Below are positions 16,681 to 25,341 of a stretch of DNA of 64,000 bases, one piece after another; the first letter of the stretch is position 1; each line of letters begins with the position of its first letter. Location of the stretch: the NCBI GenBank assembly GCA_040755215.1, contig JBFMBG010000002.1, positions 41,681 through 105,680 of the forward strand, in the 5' to 3' direction. Source of the DNA: JAIMBK01 sp040755215. GTDB taxonomy: Bacteria > Bacillota > Desulfotomaculia > Desulfotomaculales > Nap2-2B. Position numbers and translations under genes: made by a program. The notes under the pieces are model-generated. The model had not been told where the DNA came from and did not search any database. It saw only the letters and a list, made by a program, of their open reading frames with translations.

Positions 16681-18462
16681 TTCTTTTTGTTTAAGTTCTT
16701 CCGTTTTGATCCCGTATTTATGTGCCTTGCGCACCACGGTCGGCTGGGTGATCCCCAGGGCGCGCGCTGCCTTATGTGTGCTTCCGTATTCTTTCAGTGC
16801 CTGCAGAATAAGCTCTTTTTCAAAATGTTCAACGGCTTTTTTAAAGGATTTCGGCTTCTCATTTTTTTGCATTCCGGAATCTAAATGCTCCAGCTCAATC
16901 TGCTCACCAGGAGTCATTACAACCATTCTTTCGATCAGGTTTTCAAGTTCGCGAACGTTTCCCGGCCAATCGTAAGCAAGCAATCCTTTAATAAAATCCG
17001 CAGAAAATCTCTTCGTTAAATTGTATTTTTGATTAAATTGCCTCAGAAAATGAAAAGCCAGCGGAATAATGTCTTCCCTTCTTTCCCTGAGCGGCGGGAC
17101 ATATAGGGGTATGATATTGATCCGGTAAAACAGATCTTTGCGAAATCTGTTTTCGGCCACCATTTTCGCGAGGTCGCGATTGGTCGCTGCAATGATGCGC
17201 ACGTCCAGTTTGATGGGGTTTGTTCCCCCAACGCGCATAATCTGGCGATCCTGCAAGGCATGCAGGAGCTTGGGCTGAAGTTCTAAAGGCATCTCACCGA
17301 TCTCGTCCAAAAAAAGAGTCCCCTTATTGGCAAGTTCAAACATACCCATTTTGCCGCGTTTTCGCGCCCCGGTAAAAGAACCCTCCTCAAAACCAAACAG
17401 TTCCGATTCTAAGAGGGTTGAAGGAATGCCGCTGCAATTAATCTTGATAAAAGGGCCTTTCTGGCGGGAGCTTAAGTCATGGATCAGCCGGGCAAGCACT
17501 TCTTTCCCTACTCCCGTTTCCCCGAGAATTAAAACGGTTGATTCCGATCTTGCCGCAAGCTGGATCTTATTGATCAATTTCCGCATACATTCGCTGCGAA
17601 CGATCAAGGAACCGCTATCGCTATTTATCTCTTGAATCAGTCGCAATTCTTTTTGGTAATGATCAGCAATATTGCGCGTTTTTTCCAGCTCCTTCCGCAA
17701 GATGTCCAGCTCAGTTATATCGCGGACATTCGAAACAATCCGCCATATCTTCCCATCGCCTGTAAATATTGGGACGCCTGTCACCAGGGCTTTCTGACCC
17801 GTACTTGTTTCGTAAATAATTGTACTTGGTTTCTTGGTGGCGAGAACGTGAATCGCGGCGGAATCCGAATAATACCCTTTATCGACAATCTCATAAACAG
17901 TCTTTCCAATCACTTCCTCCCGCTTAATCCCGGAAAACTCTTCCCACGATTTGTTAACTCGCAAGGTAACCCCTTCTCCGTTCATCACCCAGATACCATC
18001 GTGAGAATGCTCAAAGACGGCTTCCAGCTCGCGCACTTTTTCAAGCGCCAGCTCAAGTTCTGTTCCCAGTTCCTCCCCCAGCTTTTCCTTCGTTGTGATG
18101 TCTTGATACCAGGCGATCACCGAGACAACTTTTTGTTCACGAAAAACCGGCAAATAACAAGCTGAATAAATTTTTGGCCCCTTTATGAACAATTCGCCTT
18201 TTACGGGAATACCATCAGCAAATACTTGTTTAATTAAAGAGAGCCGGTTTTCATTAAGAAAAGAATGGTTTTCAGCATCATTGGAAGAAGCCGCCTGCAT
18301 AATTTCTCTGCCTAAAACATTGCACTCTATTATTTGGCAGTTTTCGTCTATAACCAAGATACCATCCTCTGGAGCATCAATTAATTTTAAAATCGGATGT
18401 TCATTACCCCGCCTGCTCTTCACCTGTCCCCAGACTCCCCTCAAAAAGTGAGGCAACCGCAA
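16675..18462 (-). CDS. Sigma-54-dependent PAS-domain transcriptional activator
   Basis: The product has up to 595 aa. Two PAS domains (about residues 20-130 and 145-255) are followed by an AAA+ domain with Walker A GETGVGKE (about 314-321), the sigma-54 loop GSFTGA (about 359-364; usual form GAFTGA) and Walker B GTLFLDEIGE (about 377-386). It ends in a Fis-type helix-turn-helix (STHKAARALGITQPTVVRKAHKYG). There is no receiver domain, so the PAS domains probably sense a small ligand or redox state. The annotated TTG start is uncertain; a GTG at 18423 is also possible. It is 30 bp downstream of ribF and convergent with the 64-aa gene. It is the obvious candidate to act at the ATACA-N4-TGTAT sites. 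Confidence 0.88.
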   Translation of the reverse strand: MRLPHFLRGVWGQVKSRRGNEHPILKLIDAPEDGILVIDENCQIIECNVLGREIMQAASSNDAENHSFLNENRLSLIKQVFADGIPVKGELFIKGPKIYSACYLPVFREQKVVSVIAWYQDITTKEKLGEELGTELELALEKVRELEAVFEHSHDGIWVMNGEGVTLRVNKSWEEFSGIKREEVIGKTVYEIVDKGYYSDSAAIHVLATKKPSTIIYETSTGQKALVTGVPIFTGDGKIWRIVSNVRDITELDILRKELEKTRNIADHYQKELRLIQEINSDSGSLIVRSECMRKLINKIQLAARSESTVLILGETGVGKEVLARLIHDLSSRQKGPFIKINCSGIPSTLLESELFGFEEGSFTGARKRGKMGMFELANKGTLFLDEIGEMPLELQPKLLHALQDRQIMRVGGTNPIKLDVRIIAATNRDLAKMVAENRFRKDLFYRINIIPLYVPPLRERREDIIPLAFHFLRQFNQKYNLTKRFSADFIKGLLAYDWPGNVRELENLIERMVVMTPGEQIELEHLDSGMQKNEKPKSFKKAVEHFEKELILQALKEYGSTHKAARALGITQPTVVRKAHKYGIKTEELKQKEQ

Positions 18463-18492
18463 ATAAATATCTGCTCAGCAACCTGAAAGTAA

Positions 18493-19419
18493 TTAAGTAA
18501 TTCCCCGCGCCTTTAAAATATCCTGCTTAATCTGGGCGACCAAATCCTGGGGGGAAGCAAAACGTTTTTCCCCGCGGAGGCGCCGGATAAAATGGACCTG
18601 AATGGATTTCCCGTAAAGATCCCCTTGAAAGTCGAGGAGGTGCACTTCGATGTTCGGCCGGGCGTTCTGTCCGTAAAAGGTCGGCCGCACGCCGACGTTG
18701 GCCACGCCCAGGAAAGTATCCCCGTTGAGCGGCACCCGCACGGAATAAACGCCGTTGGCCGGGATAAGCACAGGCGCGTCCGGCTCCAGGTTGGCCGTCG
18801 GGAAGCCCAGCGTGCTCCCCCGCCTGTCGCCGGCCACCACGACGCCTTCCACGAAGGGAAAATAACCCAGGTACCGGGCGGCCTCCGCCACTTCTCCATC
18901 TTTAAGCAGTTGCCTGATCAGCGTGCTGCTGACCACCTGGCCGTCGACGACCACCGGAGGGATGACGTGCAGGGTATAATTGCACTTTTCGCTGTACTCC
19001 CGGAGAAGGGCGGGTGTCCCTCTTCCCTGGTAACCGAAAGTATAGTTGTAACCAACAAAAACAGCCCGGGCACCCAGGTTTTGCCAGAGAATTTTGGTAA
19101 TAAAATCCTCCGGGGTGGTGCGGGCGAAATCGGCAGTAAAAGGAACCCGTAAAAGAACGTCCACGCCCAGACGGGCGATCATGTTCTCTTTGGCCTCGCG
19201 GGTCAAAAGCAGGGGAGGGGCGTTTTCGGGATGGAGAACGGCCGCCGGATGGGGATGGAAGGTAAAGATCAGGGAGCAACCGCGCATTTTTTTTGCGTGT
19301 GCGACCAGCTCGCGAATCAATTTCTGGTGGCCGAGGTGCACCCCGTCAAAGTTGCCCAGGCCGACGGCAAGCCGCGGATATTTTTCTTTGATGTTGTGCC
19401 AGGTCTCGTACACTTCCAC
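18493..19419 (-). CDS. ribF: Bifunctional riboflavin kinase / FAD synthetase
   Basis: The 308-aa protein has an N-terminal FAD synthetase (nucleotidyltransferase) domain with GNFDGVHLGHQ (residues 22-32) and a C-terminal riboflavin kinase domain with GDRRGSTLGFPTANL and GVANVG. It converts riboflavin to FMN and FAD in the cytoplasm. The GTG start is preceded by AAGGA. As usual it follows truB, but here a DUF2283 gene lies between them. The sigma-54 activator gene begins 30 bp downstream. Confidence 0.93.
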   Translation of the reverse strand: MEVYETWHNIKEKYPRLAVGLGNFDGVHLGHQKLIRELVAHAKKMRGCSLIFTFHPHPAAVLHPENAPPLLLTREAKENMIARLGVDVLLRVPFTADFARTTPEDFITKILWQNLGARAVFVGYNYTFGYQGRGTPALLREYSEKCNYTLHVIPPVVVDGQVVSSTLIRQLLKDGEVAEAARYLGYFPFVEGVVVAGDRRGSTLGFPTANLEPDAPVLIPANGVYSVRVPLNGDTFLGVANVGVRPTFYGQNARPNIEVHLLDFQGDLYGKSIQVHFIRRLRGEKRFASPQDLVAQIKQDILKARGIT

Positions 19420-19507
19420 TTGTTCCTTAAACCCCCAAAGTTTTGCCTAAACTTAACCACAGGGAGCACAGAGAGCACAGAACATGTAAGGGATCTGCAA
19501 TATGGAT

Positions 19508-19714
19508 TTAAATTGCTACCTCCATGCTCCCTTTTAACGAAGCCTTAATTACTTCCGCCAAAAATTCGCTTGCCTCGAGGATTTCAACAAGCACAGGCTC
19601 CCCTTCTTCGGTGAAATGAATGATCATCGATCCCGCTTCCTCGGCATAGTCGATTTTTTTATCGGAAAGCTCAATTAATAATATATCAACTTGTTTGTCA
19701 TACTTTACTTTCAT
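19508..19714 (-). CDS. DUF2283 family protein
   Basis: The 68-aa protein opens with MKVKYDKQVDILLIELSD and contains YAEEAGSMIIHFTEEGEPVLVEIL, typical of DUF2283, a small beta-rich family often found near toxin-antitoxin genes. GGAGG precedes the ATG at good spacing. It is inserted between truB and ribF. No toxin-like gene adjoins it. The function is unknown. Confidence 0.75.
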   Translation of the reverse strand: MKVKYDKQVDILLIELSDKKIDYAEEAGSMIIHFTEEGEPVLVEILEASEFLAEVIKASLKGSMEVAI

Positions 19715-19760
19715 ATCTTTTCCTCCTTGCCGGATAAAAGGTTACCACCAAAGGCAAGAA

Positions 19761-20696
19761 CTACAAAACTGTTTCCGGTTGAAAATAAGGTTTCCCCGTT
19801 GAGTCTTCCCGCTTGCGGGCGACGGCCAGCAGATCGCCGCCGGCAAGCAATCTGACCGGCTGGCCGTTTTCCCAGCAATCTATCTCTTCGCCGGACCCGC
19901 TGATGCCCGCCGGGTACAGCCGGTTGCCGGATTTTACGGCCGGGACGGCCGTAGGTTTCACGTGCACGGCCGGCAGGTGGGCCAGCGCTTCGGCCGGGCT
20001 CACCAGCACGCCCGGCAGGCCGCCCCGCCGGTGCAGCGCGGCGATTTCCTCCAGCGGCAAAGCGTTTTCTAAGGTAAAGGGGCCGGCCCTGGTTCGCACC
20101 AGCGCGCTCATATGGGCGCCGCAGCCCAGCTTTTCGCCCAGGTCAATACATAAAGAACGGACGTAAGTCCCCGCCGAGCAGGCAAGTTCGATGACGGCGC
20201 GCGGCGTCCCGCTCCCCAAACCGGAAACGTTCACCAGCCGGAGGTCGTAGATAACCACCCGGCGGGCTTTTCGCTCGACCTCCAGGCCCTGCCGGGCCAG
20301 TTCGTAGAGCCTTTTCCCCTGGTGCCGCACCGCCGACGTCATCGGCGGGATCTGTTCGATTTTTCCTTTAAAGTGCTGCAGGGCTGCGGCCACCTTCTCC
20401 CGGGTCAGGCCCGCAGCATCGCCGCGGCGGATCACTTCTCCGTAACCGTCTCCCGTGTTCGTGGCGATGCCGAAAGTTACTTCCGCCCGGTAGGCTTTGT
20501 CGTCCGGCAGGTAACGGATGATGCGGGTGGCCTTCCCCAGGCAGACCGGGAGCACCCCGGTCGCTCCCGGGTCCAACGTGCCCGTGTGGCCGGCCCTCAC
20601 TACCCCGGTTAAGCGGCGAAGGTAGTCGATCACGTCGTGGGAGGTCATCCCGGAGGGCTTAGCCACATTTAAAATACCGTCCAGAGCCACGGCCAT
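19761..20696 (-). CDS. truB: tRNA pseudouridine(55) synthase
   Basis: The 311-aa enzyme converts uridine 55 in the T-loop of tRNA. The catalytic Asp lies in GHTGTLDPGATGVLP (Asp42), the N-terminal motif is ILNVAKPSGMTSHDV, and a PUA-like C-terminal domain follows. The ATG at 20696 overlaps the nrnA stop as TGATG; a longer frame adds 28 residues of unrelated sequence and is rejected. Confidence 0.95.
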   Translation of the reverse strand: MAVALDGILNVAKPSGMTSHDVIDYLRRLTGVVRAGHTGTLDPGATGVLPVCLGKATRIIRYLPDDKAYRAEVTFGIATNTGDGYGEVIRRGDAAGLTREKVAAALQHFKGKIEQIPPMTSAVRHQGKRLYELARQGLEVERKARRVVIYDLRLVNVSGLGSGTPRAVIELACSAGTYVRSLCIDLGEKLGCGAHMSALVRTRAGPFTLENALPLEEIAALHRRGGLPGVLVSPAEALAHLPAVHVKPTAVPAVKSGNRLYPAGISGSGEEIDCWENGQPVRLLAGGDLLAVARKREDSTGKPYFQPETVL

Positions 20697-21676
20697 CAGG
20701 CCCCGCTCACCCTGATCTCTTCCAGCGCCGCTTCCACCACCCGGGACTGCAGAAAAGGAAGGTCGCCCTCCAGCACGCAACCGGCCGCCCGCACGTGCCC
20801 TCCGCCCCCGAAGCGGCCGGCCAGGCGGTTCACGTCCACCACTTCTTTCGAGCGGAAGCTGATCTTATAGCGCCCGGGCGCCATTTCCCGGAATAACAGG
20901 GCCACTTCCACCCCCCGCACGGAGCGGGCGTAATTAATCAACCCGTTCACATGCTCGTCTTTTGCCTGCAAATTATTGAGCAGCTCTTTGGTAACACTCA
21001 TCCAGGCCACCCGCCCGCAGGGGCTCAACCGCAGCGTGGGTAAAACCGCCTCCAGCACCCTTAATTGGGCCAGCGGTTTCTGTTCGTAGATCTGGATATT
21101 AATCACATGCGCCGGCGCGCCTTTTTCAATCAGCTGCGCCGCCCGGCGGTGGGTATCCGGCGTAGTATTTTCGTATTGAAAAGAACCCGTATCGGTAATG
21201 ATTCCCGTGTATAAACAGGCGGCTATATCGGGGGTAATCCTCGCCCCCAGCAGGGCGCACAGGTCCTGCACTATTTCCGCCGTTGCCGCCGCCCGCGGAT
21301 CGATGTAATTATAATCGGCAAAATTATGGGAACTGACGTGGTGGTCGATGTTGCAAACGGTGAGGCGGCGGCGCTCCAGGAGGGGGCGCAGCGCCCCCAG
21401 GCGCTCGGGAACGGAGCAGTCCAGCACCATAAAGGTGTCGTAATCCCCGCTCAAGGCGTTCTCGCCGGCCAAAAAAGCCGCCGTCCCCGGCAAAAAGCGA
21501 AAAATTTCCGGGACCGGGTCGGGCATGGCCATAGTTGCGTCCTTGCCTAACTGCGTGAGCGCCAGACCCAGCGCCGCCACCGAACCGACGCAATCGCCGT
21601 CGGGCATAATGTGCCCGCCGATAATGATTTTCCGGGATCTTTGCAGCACTCCGGCAATCGCCTGCAGGTCATTCAT
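20696..21676 (-). CDS. nrnA: DHH-family oligoribonuclease / pAp phosphatase
   Basis: The 326-aa protein contains the DHH motif (NIDHHVSSHNFADYNYIDPRA), an upstream metal motif GHIMPDGDCVGS, and a C-terminal DHHA1 domain ending GGGGHVRAAGC. Such enzymes degrade nano-RNAs and dephosphorylate 3'-phosphoadenosine 5'-phosphate. It overlaps both rbfA and truB, consistent with translational coupling. The pAp phosphatase activity is relevant to sulfur metabolism, though its place in this operon is standard for Firmicutes. Confidence 0.92.
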   Translation of the reverse strand: MNDLQAIAGVLQRSRKIIIGGHIMPDGDCVGSVAALGLALTQLGKDATMAMPDPVPEIFRFLPGTAAFLAGENALSGDYDTFMVLDCSVPERLGALRPLLERRRLTVCNIDHHVSSHNFADYNYIDPRAAATAEIVQDLCALLGARITPDIAACLYTGIITDTGSFQYENTTPDTHRRAAQLIEKGAPAHVINIQIYEQKPLAQLRVLEAVLPTLRLSPCGRVAWMSVTKELLNNLQAKDEHVNGLINYARSVRGVEVALLFREMAPGRYKISFRSKEVVDVNRLAGRFGGGGHVRAAGCVLEGDLPFLQSRVVEAALEEIRVSGA

Positions 21677-22028
21677 GAATCTTTCCTTCCCTGCCCTTAA
21701 TTTCCTCCAGCAGCTCCATTACCCGGGCGCCGCGGCGAATCGAGGGATCCAGCTTAAAAGTGATCTCGGGTGTGTGCCGCAGCCTGATCCGCTTCCCCAG
21801 TTCGCTGCGGATAAAACCCTGGGCGCGTTGCAGGGCCGCCAGGGTAGCCCTTTGTTCTTCGGCGGAGCCGTAAACGCTGGCGTAAATTTTGGCCGTCCGC
21901 AAATCGGGTGATACGTCTACCGCCGTAATGGTCACAAAGCCGATGCGCGGGTCCTTCAGCTCGTTAAAGAGCAGATCCGAGATTTCTTTTTTAATTGCCT
22001 CCGCCAATCTCTCCGGACGGTAAGACAT
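21669..22028 (-). CDS. rbfA: 30S ribosome-binding factor A
   Basis: The 119-aa protein has the family signature LKDPRIGFVTITAVDVSPDLRTAKIY. It assists 16S rRNA 5'-end maturation. The ATG at 22028 is preferred over one two codons upstream because it sits at the right distance from GGGGGG. The gene is separated from infB by a 160-bp inverted-repeat region, unusual within this otherwise tight operon. Confidence 0.93.
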   Translation of the reverse strand: MSYRPERLAEAIKKEISDLLFNELKDPRIGFVTITAVDVSPDLRTAKIYASVYGSAEEQRATLAALQRAQGFIRSELGKRIRLRHTPEITFKLDPSIRRGARVMELLEEIKGREGKIHE

Positions 22029-22044
22029 GGACATCCCCCCATTT

Positions 22045-22187
22045 GGTCGTGGGTCGTTGGTGGTTGGTCGTTGGGGGTGCTAATCCGAGAAGGTGCTGCC
22101 CAACACGAAACACCACCAAAAACCGACATAAAAAACTTTTTAATCACCCTAAATAAACCCACCACCAACCACTAACCACTAACGACT
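22045..22187. repeat. G/T-rich inverted repeat between infB and rbfA
   Basis: A left arm of GTCGTTGGTGGTTGG-like triplet runs (22045-22078) is complementary, imperfectly, to a right arm of ACCACCAACCACTAACC (22157-22187). The arms flank about 80 bp. It resembles a small non-autonomous mobile or hairpin element inserted in the operon. Confidence 0.55.
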
Positions 22188-22189
22188 AT

Positions 22190-25051
22190 TTACGCCAGTT
22201 CCCGTTTTATCGTTTCGGTAGTGAGGGCTTCGATAACGTCGCCCTCCTGGATGTCGTTGAAGTTTTCCAGCGCCAGGCCGCACTCGTAACCTTCCTGTAC
22301 TTCCCGGACGTCGTCCTTGAAGCGCTTAAGTGAATCCAGTTTTCCTTCGTAGACTACGTTTCCGTCGCGGAGCAGCTTTACCCTGGCGTCCCGGGTAAGC
22401 TTGCCTTCTTTGACGTAGCAGCCGGCAATCGTCCCTATTTTGGAAATCTTAAAGATCTTGCGCACTTCGGCCTGGCCAATCACTACCTCGCGGTACTCCG
22501 GCTCCAGCAGGCCGCTCATGGCCGCCTTAACATCGTTGAGGGCATCGTAAATCACCCGGTAGGTGCGGATGTCTACTTTTTCCGCTTCGGCGGCCCGGCG
22601 GGCGTTAATGTCGGGCTTGACGTTAAAGCCCAGGACGATGGCGTTGGACGCGGAAGCAAGGAGAATGTCCGTTTCGCTGATTAACCCCACGCCGCTGTGA
22701 ATGATGTTTACCCTGACTTCGTCCGTCGAAAGACCCTCCAGGGCCTTCCGCAAAGCTTCCACGGAACCCTGGACGTCTGCCTTCAGGATAATATTCAGCT
22801 CTTTTACCTGGCCTTCTTTGATCTGCTTAAACAGGTCGTCCAGAGAAACCTTCGGCGCCGCGGCCTTGATTTCCTCTTCCCGCTTACGCAAGATCCGCTT
22901 GGCGGCAATTTGCCGGGCCAGTTTTTCATCGGCCACCACGTACAGGATGTCCCCCGCCTGGGGAACGTCCGAAAAGCCCAGCACTTCCACGGGCGTGGAC
23001 GGCCCCGCGCTCTTCACGCGCCGGCCCAGGTGATCGGTCATCGCCCTTACCCGGCCGGCGGCAGTTCCGGCCAGCACGTTGTCGCCCACCCGCAGGGTGC
23101 CGTTCTGCACCAGGACGGTGGCCACCGGACCACGCCCTTTATCCAGTTCCGCTTCGATGATTGTGCCGCGCGCCGGCCGGTCCGGGTTGGCCTTTAAGTC
23201 GCCGATTTCGGCCACCAGCAGAATCATCTCCAGCAGGTCTCCCAGCCCCTGCCTGGTTTTTGCGCTCACCGGCACACAAATGGTTTGGCCGCCCCACTCT
23301 TCGGGCACCAGTTCGTACTCGGTCAACTGCCGTTTTACCCTGTCCACGTCGGCTTCCGGCTTATCAATTTTATTGATCGCCACAATAATCGGCGTATTGG
23401 CCGCTTTGGCGTGGTTGATTGCCTCCACCGTCTGCGGCATCACTCCGTCGTCGGCGGCCACCACCAGCACGGCAATATCGGTGACCGAGGCCCCCCGGGC
23501 GCGCATGGCGGTGAATGCTTCGTGACCGGGTGTATCGATAAAAGTTATTTTTTTGTTATTATGCTCAACCTGATAGGCGCCTATATGCTGGGTTATTCCA
23601 CCCACTTCGGTAGCCGTTACGTTGGTTTCCCGGATGGCGTCCAAAAGTGACGTTTTCCCGTGGTCGACGTGCCCCATCACCGTGACCACGCACGGCCGCG
23701 GCTGCAGCCGGGCGGGGTCCTCCGCGGGCTCCTGGCTGAGCAGGGCTTCTTCATCCAGCGCAAACTTGACCTGCACCTCGTAGCCGAACTCTCCGGCGAC
23801 GATGGTCGCCGTTTCGTGATCGACTTCCTGGTTGATGGTGGCCAGAACGCCCAGCAGCATCAATTTTTTAATTACCTCCGCTGGACTCTTCTTCATTTTG
23901 CCGGCCAGTTCCTGGACCGTGATTGTTTCGCCGATCACGATCGGTTTTTTCTCCGCTGCCGGAGGAAGCTCTCTGTGCCTGATCTCTTCTTTTTTCCGTT
24001 TTCCGCCGGGGATAAAGCGCAGCTTGCGCTCCACCTGACGGTCTTCAACGTCCCGCCAGTCTTCCCGGGTCCGCTCGTAGCGCCCCTTATCCCTTTTCGC
24101 CTTTTCCTGGGGCTTGATCTCTTCGGGCACCCGCGGCACTTTCAGTTGCTCGGCCCGCTGTTCTTTTTCCGGCAAGCCTTTTTTGCCGGGCACCGGCTCG
24201 CGGGCAACCTGCCTTAAGCCGGCCGGCGGCCTGCCGTGGGGGGCCTGTTTTTTGTAAGCAGGCTCCGCCTTTTGAAAATGCTCCCGGCCGCGCTGTTCGC
24301 GCCCGCGCTCTCCTTTTGGAACGGCGGCCGGCCTGGGCTCGGCCTGCCTTGGCTCAGGCCGCCCGGGCCCGGCCGCTTTTTGTTCGGCCGGCCTTTGTTC
24401 AACGGGCCTGGGCTCAACCGGTTTCGGCCGGGCCTCCGGGGCGGCACCGGGAGCTTTGGCCAGCACGCCGGGGAAAAAGTCGCCTTTCGTAAAAGGGCGC
24501 TCCAGAAAGCGGCGGTCCGGGGGGCGGGAAGGCACCCGGTCCACCAGGCCGGGGCCGCGGTCGGCTCCTTTGCCCGGTCCGGGCTCTTTCGGCCGGGTTA
24601 TCTCGGGGGGTGCGGGCCTCTTTTCGGATATTTTTTTCGCCGGTGGTTCGGCCCCCTTTTTTTCAGGTTTTACAGGTTGTTCAGGCGGCTTTGCCGCCGG
24701 GGCGGCCGGAGACGGTGCCGGGGATGCCGCCGGCGCCGCCGGGGCGGCCGGGGCGGCCGGAGACGGTGCCGGGGATGCCGCCCGGGGCGTTGCCGGCGGC
24801 GTTGCCGGAGAAGTTCCTGGAGACGCTGCCGGGGTTGCTGCCGGGGATGACACCCGGGGTGCCGCCCCCGTTGTTTTCGTTTCTTTTGTCTTCTCTTTCT
24901 TGAGTTCCGCCAGCAAACGCCGGACGTCCTGCTCTTCCACCGTGCTCATGTGTGTCTTCACCGCCACACCGAGCGCCGCCAGCCTTTTAATCACTTCTTT
25001 GCTTTCTATATTGAGTTCTTTCGCCAGTTCATGCACCCGTTTTTTGACCAT
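22190..25051 (-). CDS. infB: Translation initiation factor IF-2
   Basis: The product has 953 aa. The N-terminal IF2 helical domain (MVKKRVHELAKELNIESKEV) is followed by a long Ala/Pro/Lys/Glu-rich linker (about residues 55-370), a second N-domain, then the GTPase with GHVDHGKTSLLDAIR (near 458), DTPGHEAFTAMRARG and NKID, and the C-terminal beta-barrel domains. GGAGGTGAATTC directly precedes the ATG at 25051. The linker DNA contains many near-repeats encoding PAAPAASPAPS-type units, likely variable in length between strains. Confidence 0.96.
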   Translation of the reverse strand: MVKKRVHELAKELNIESKEVIKRLAALGVAVKTHMSTVEEQDVRRLLAELKKEKTKETKTTGAAPRVSSPAATPAASPGTSPATPPATPRAASPAPSPAAPAAPAAPAASPAPSPAAPAAKPPEQPVKPEKKGAEPPAKKISEKRPAPPEITRPKEPGPGKGADRGPGLVDRVPSRPPDRRFLERPFTKGDFFPGVLAKAPGAAPEARPKPVEPRPVEQRPAEQKAAGPGRPEPRQAEPRPAAVPKGERGREQRGREHFQKAEPAYKKQAPHGRPPAGLRQVAREPVPGKKGLPEKEQRAEQLKVPRVPEEIKPQEKAKRDKGRYERTREDWRDVEDRQVERKLRFIPGGKRKKEEIRHRELPPAAEKKPIVIGETITVQELAGKMKKSPAEVIKKLMLLGVLATINQEVDHETATIVAGEFGYEVQVKFALDEEALLSQEPAEDPARLQPRPCVVTVMGHVDHGKTSLLDAIRETNVTATEVGGITQHIGAYQVEHNNKKITFIDTPGHEAFTAMRARGASVTDIAVLVVAADDGVMPQTVEAINHAKAANTPIIVAINKIDKPEADVDRVKRQLTEYELVPEEWGGQTICVPVSAKTRQGLGDLLEMILLVAEIGDLKANPDRPARGTIIEAELDKGRGPVATVLVQNGTLRVGDNVLAGTAAGRVRAMTDHLGRRVKSAGPSTPVEVLGFSDVPQAGDILYVVADEKLARQIAAKRILRKREEEIKAAAPKVSLDDLFKQIKEGQVKELNIILKADVQGSVEALRKALEGLSTDEVRVNIIHSGVGLISETDILLASASNAIVLGFNVKPDINARRAAEAEKVDIRTYRVIYDALNDVKAAMSGLLEPEYREVVIGQAEVRKIFKISKIGTIAGCYVKEGKLTRDARVKLLRDGNVVYEGKLDSLKRFKDDVREVQEGYECGLALENFNDIQEGDVIEALTTETIKRELA

Positions 25052-25068
25052 GAATTCACCTCCAAAAA

Positions 25069-25341
25069 TCATGCTTCACCTTCCAGTCCGCTCAGCAAGT
25101 CCGCGATTACCTCCTTTGCCAGGGCACATTTTAACGCTCTTTCGATGCTGCGCGCCTTGACGGCCTTTTGCACGCAGGCCCGGTTAGGGCATACGTAGGC
25201 GCCCCGCCCCGAGCGCTTCCCGGTAGGATCGACGGCAATTTTTTCTTCCGGGGTGCGGACAATTCTGATCAGCTCTTTCTTGGGCTTCATTTCCCGGCAT
25301 CCCACACACATGCGTAAAGGGATTTTCTTCATCCTGGCCAT
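25069..25341 (-). CDS. ylxR: YlxR (RnpM) RNA-binding protein
   Basis: The 90-aa DUF448 protein has the signature RMCVGCREMKPKKELIRIVR and a second conserved stretch GKRSGRGAYVCPNRACVQKA. It is reported to bind and modulate RNase P in Bacillus. The ATG at 25341 overlaps the nusA stop as TGATG. The usual L7Ae-like ylxQ gene between ylxR and infB is absent. Confidence 0.9.
   Translation of the reverse strand: MARMKKIPLRMCVGCREMKPKKELIRIVRTPEEKIAVDPTGKRSGRGAYVCPNRACVQKAVKARSIERALKCALAKEVIADLLSGLEGEA

Noticed and set aside
24200..24870. Dense GC-rich short repeats that might be a minisatellite or CRISPR-like array
   Set aside because: They encode the in-frame Ala/Pro-rich linker of IF-2, which is low-complexity in many bacteria; there are no spacers.
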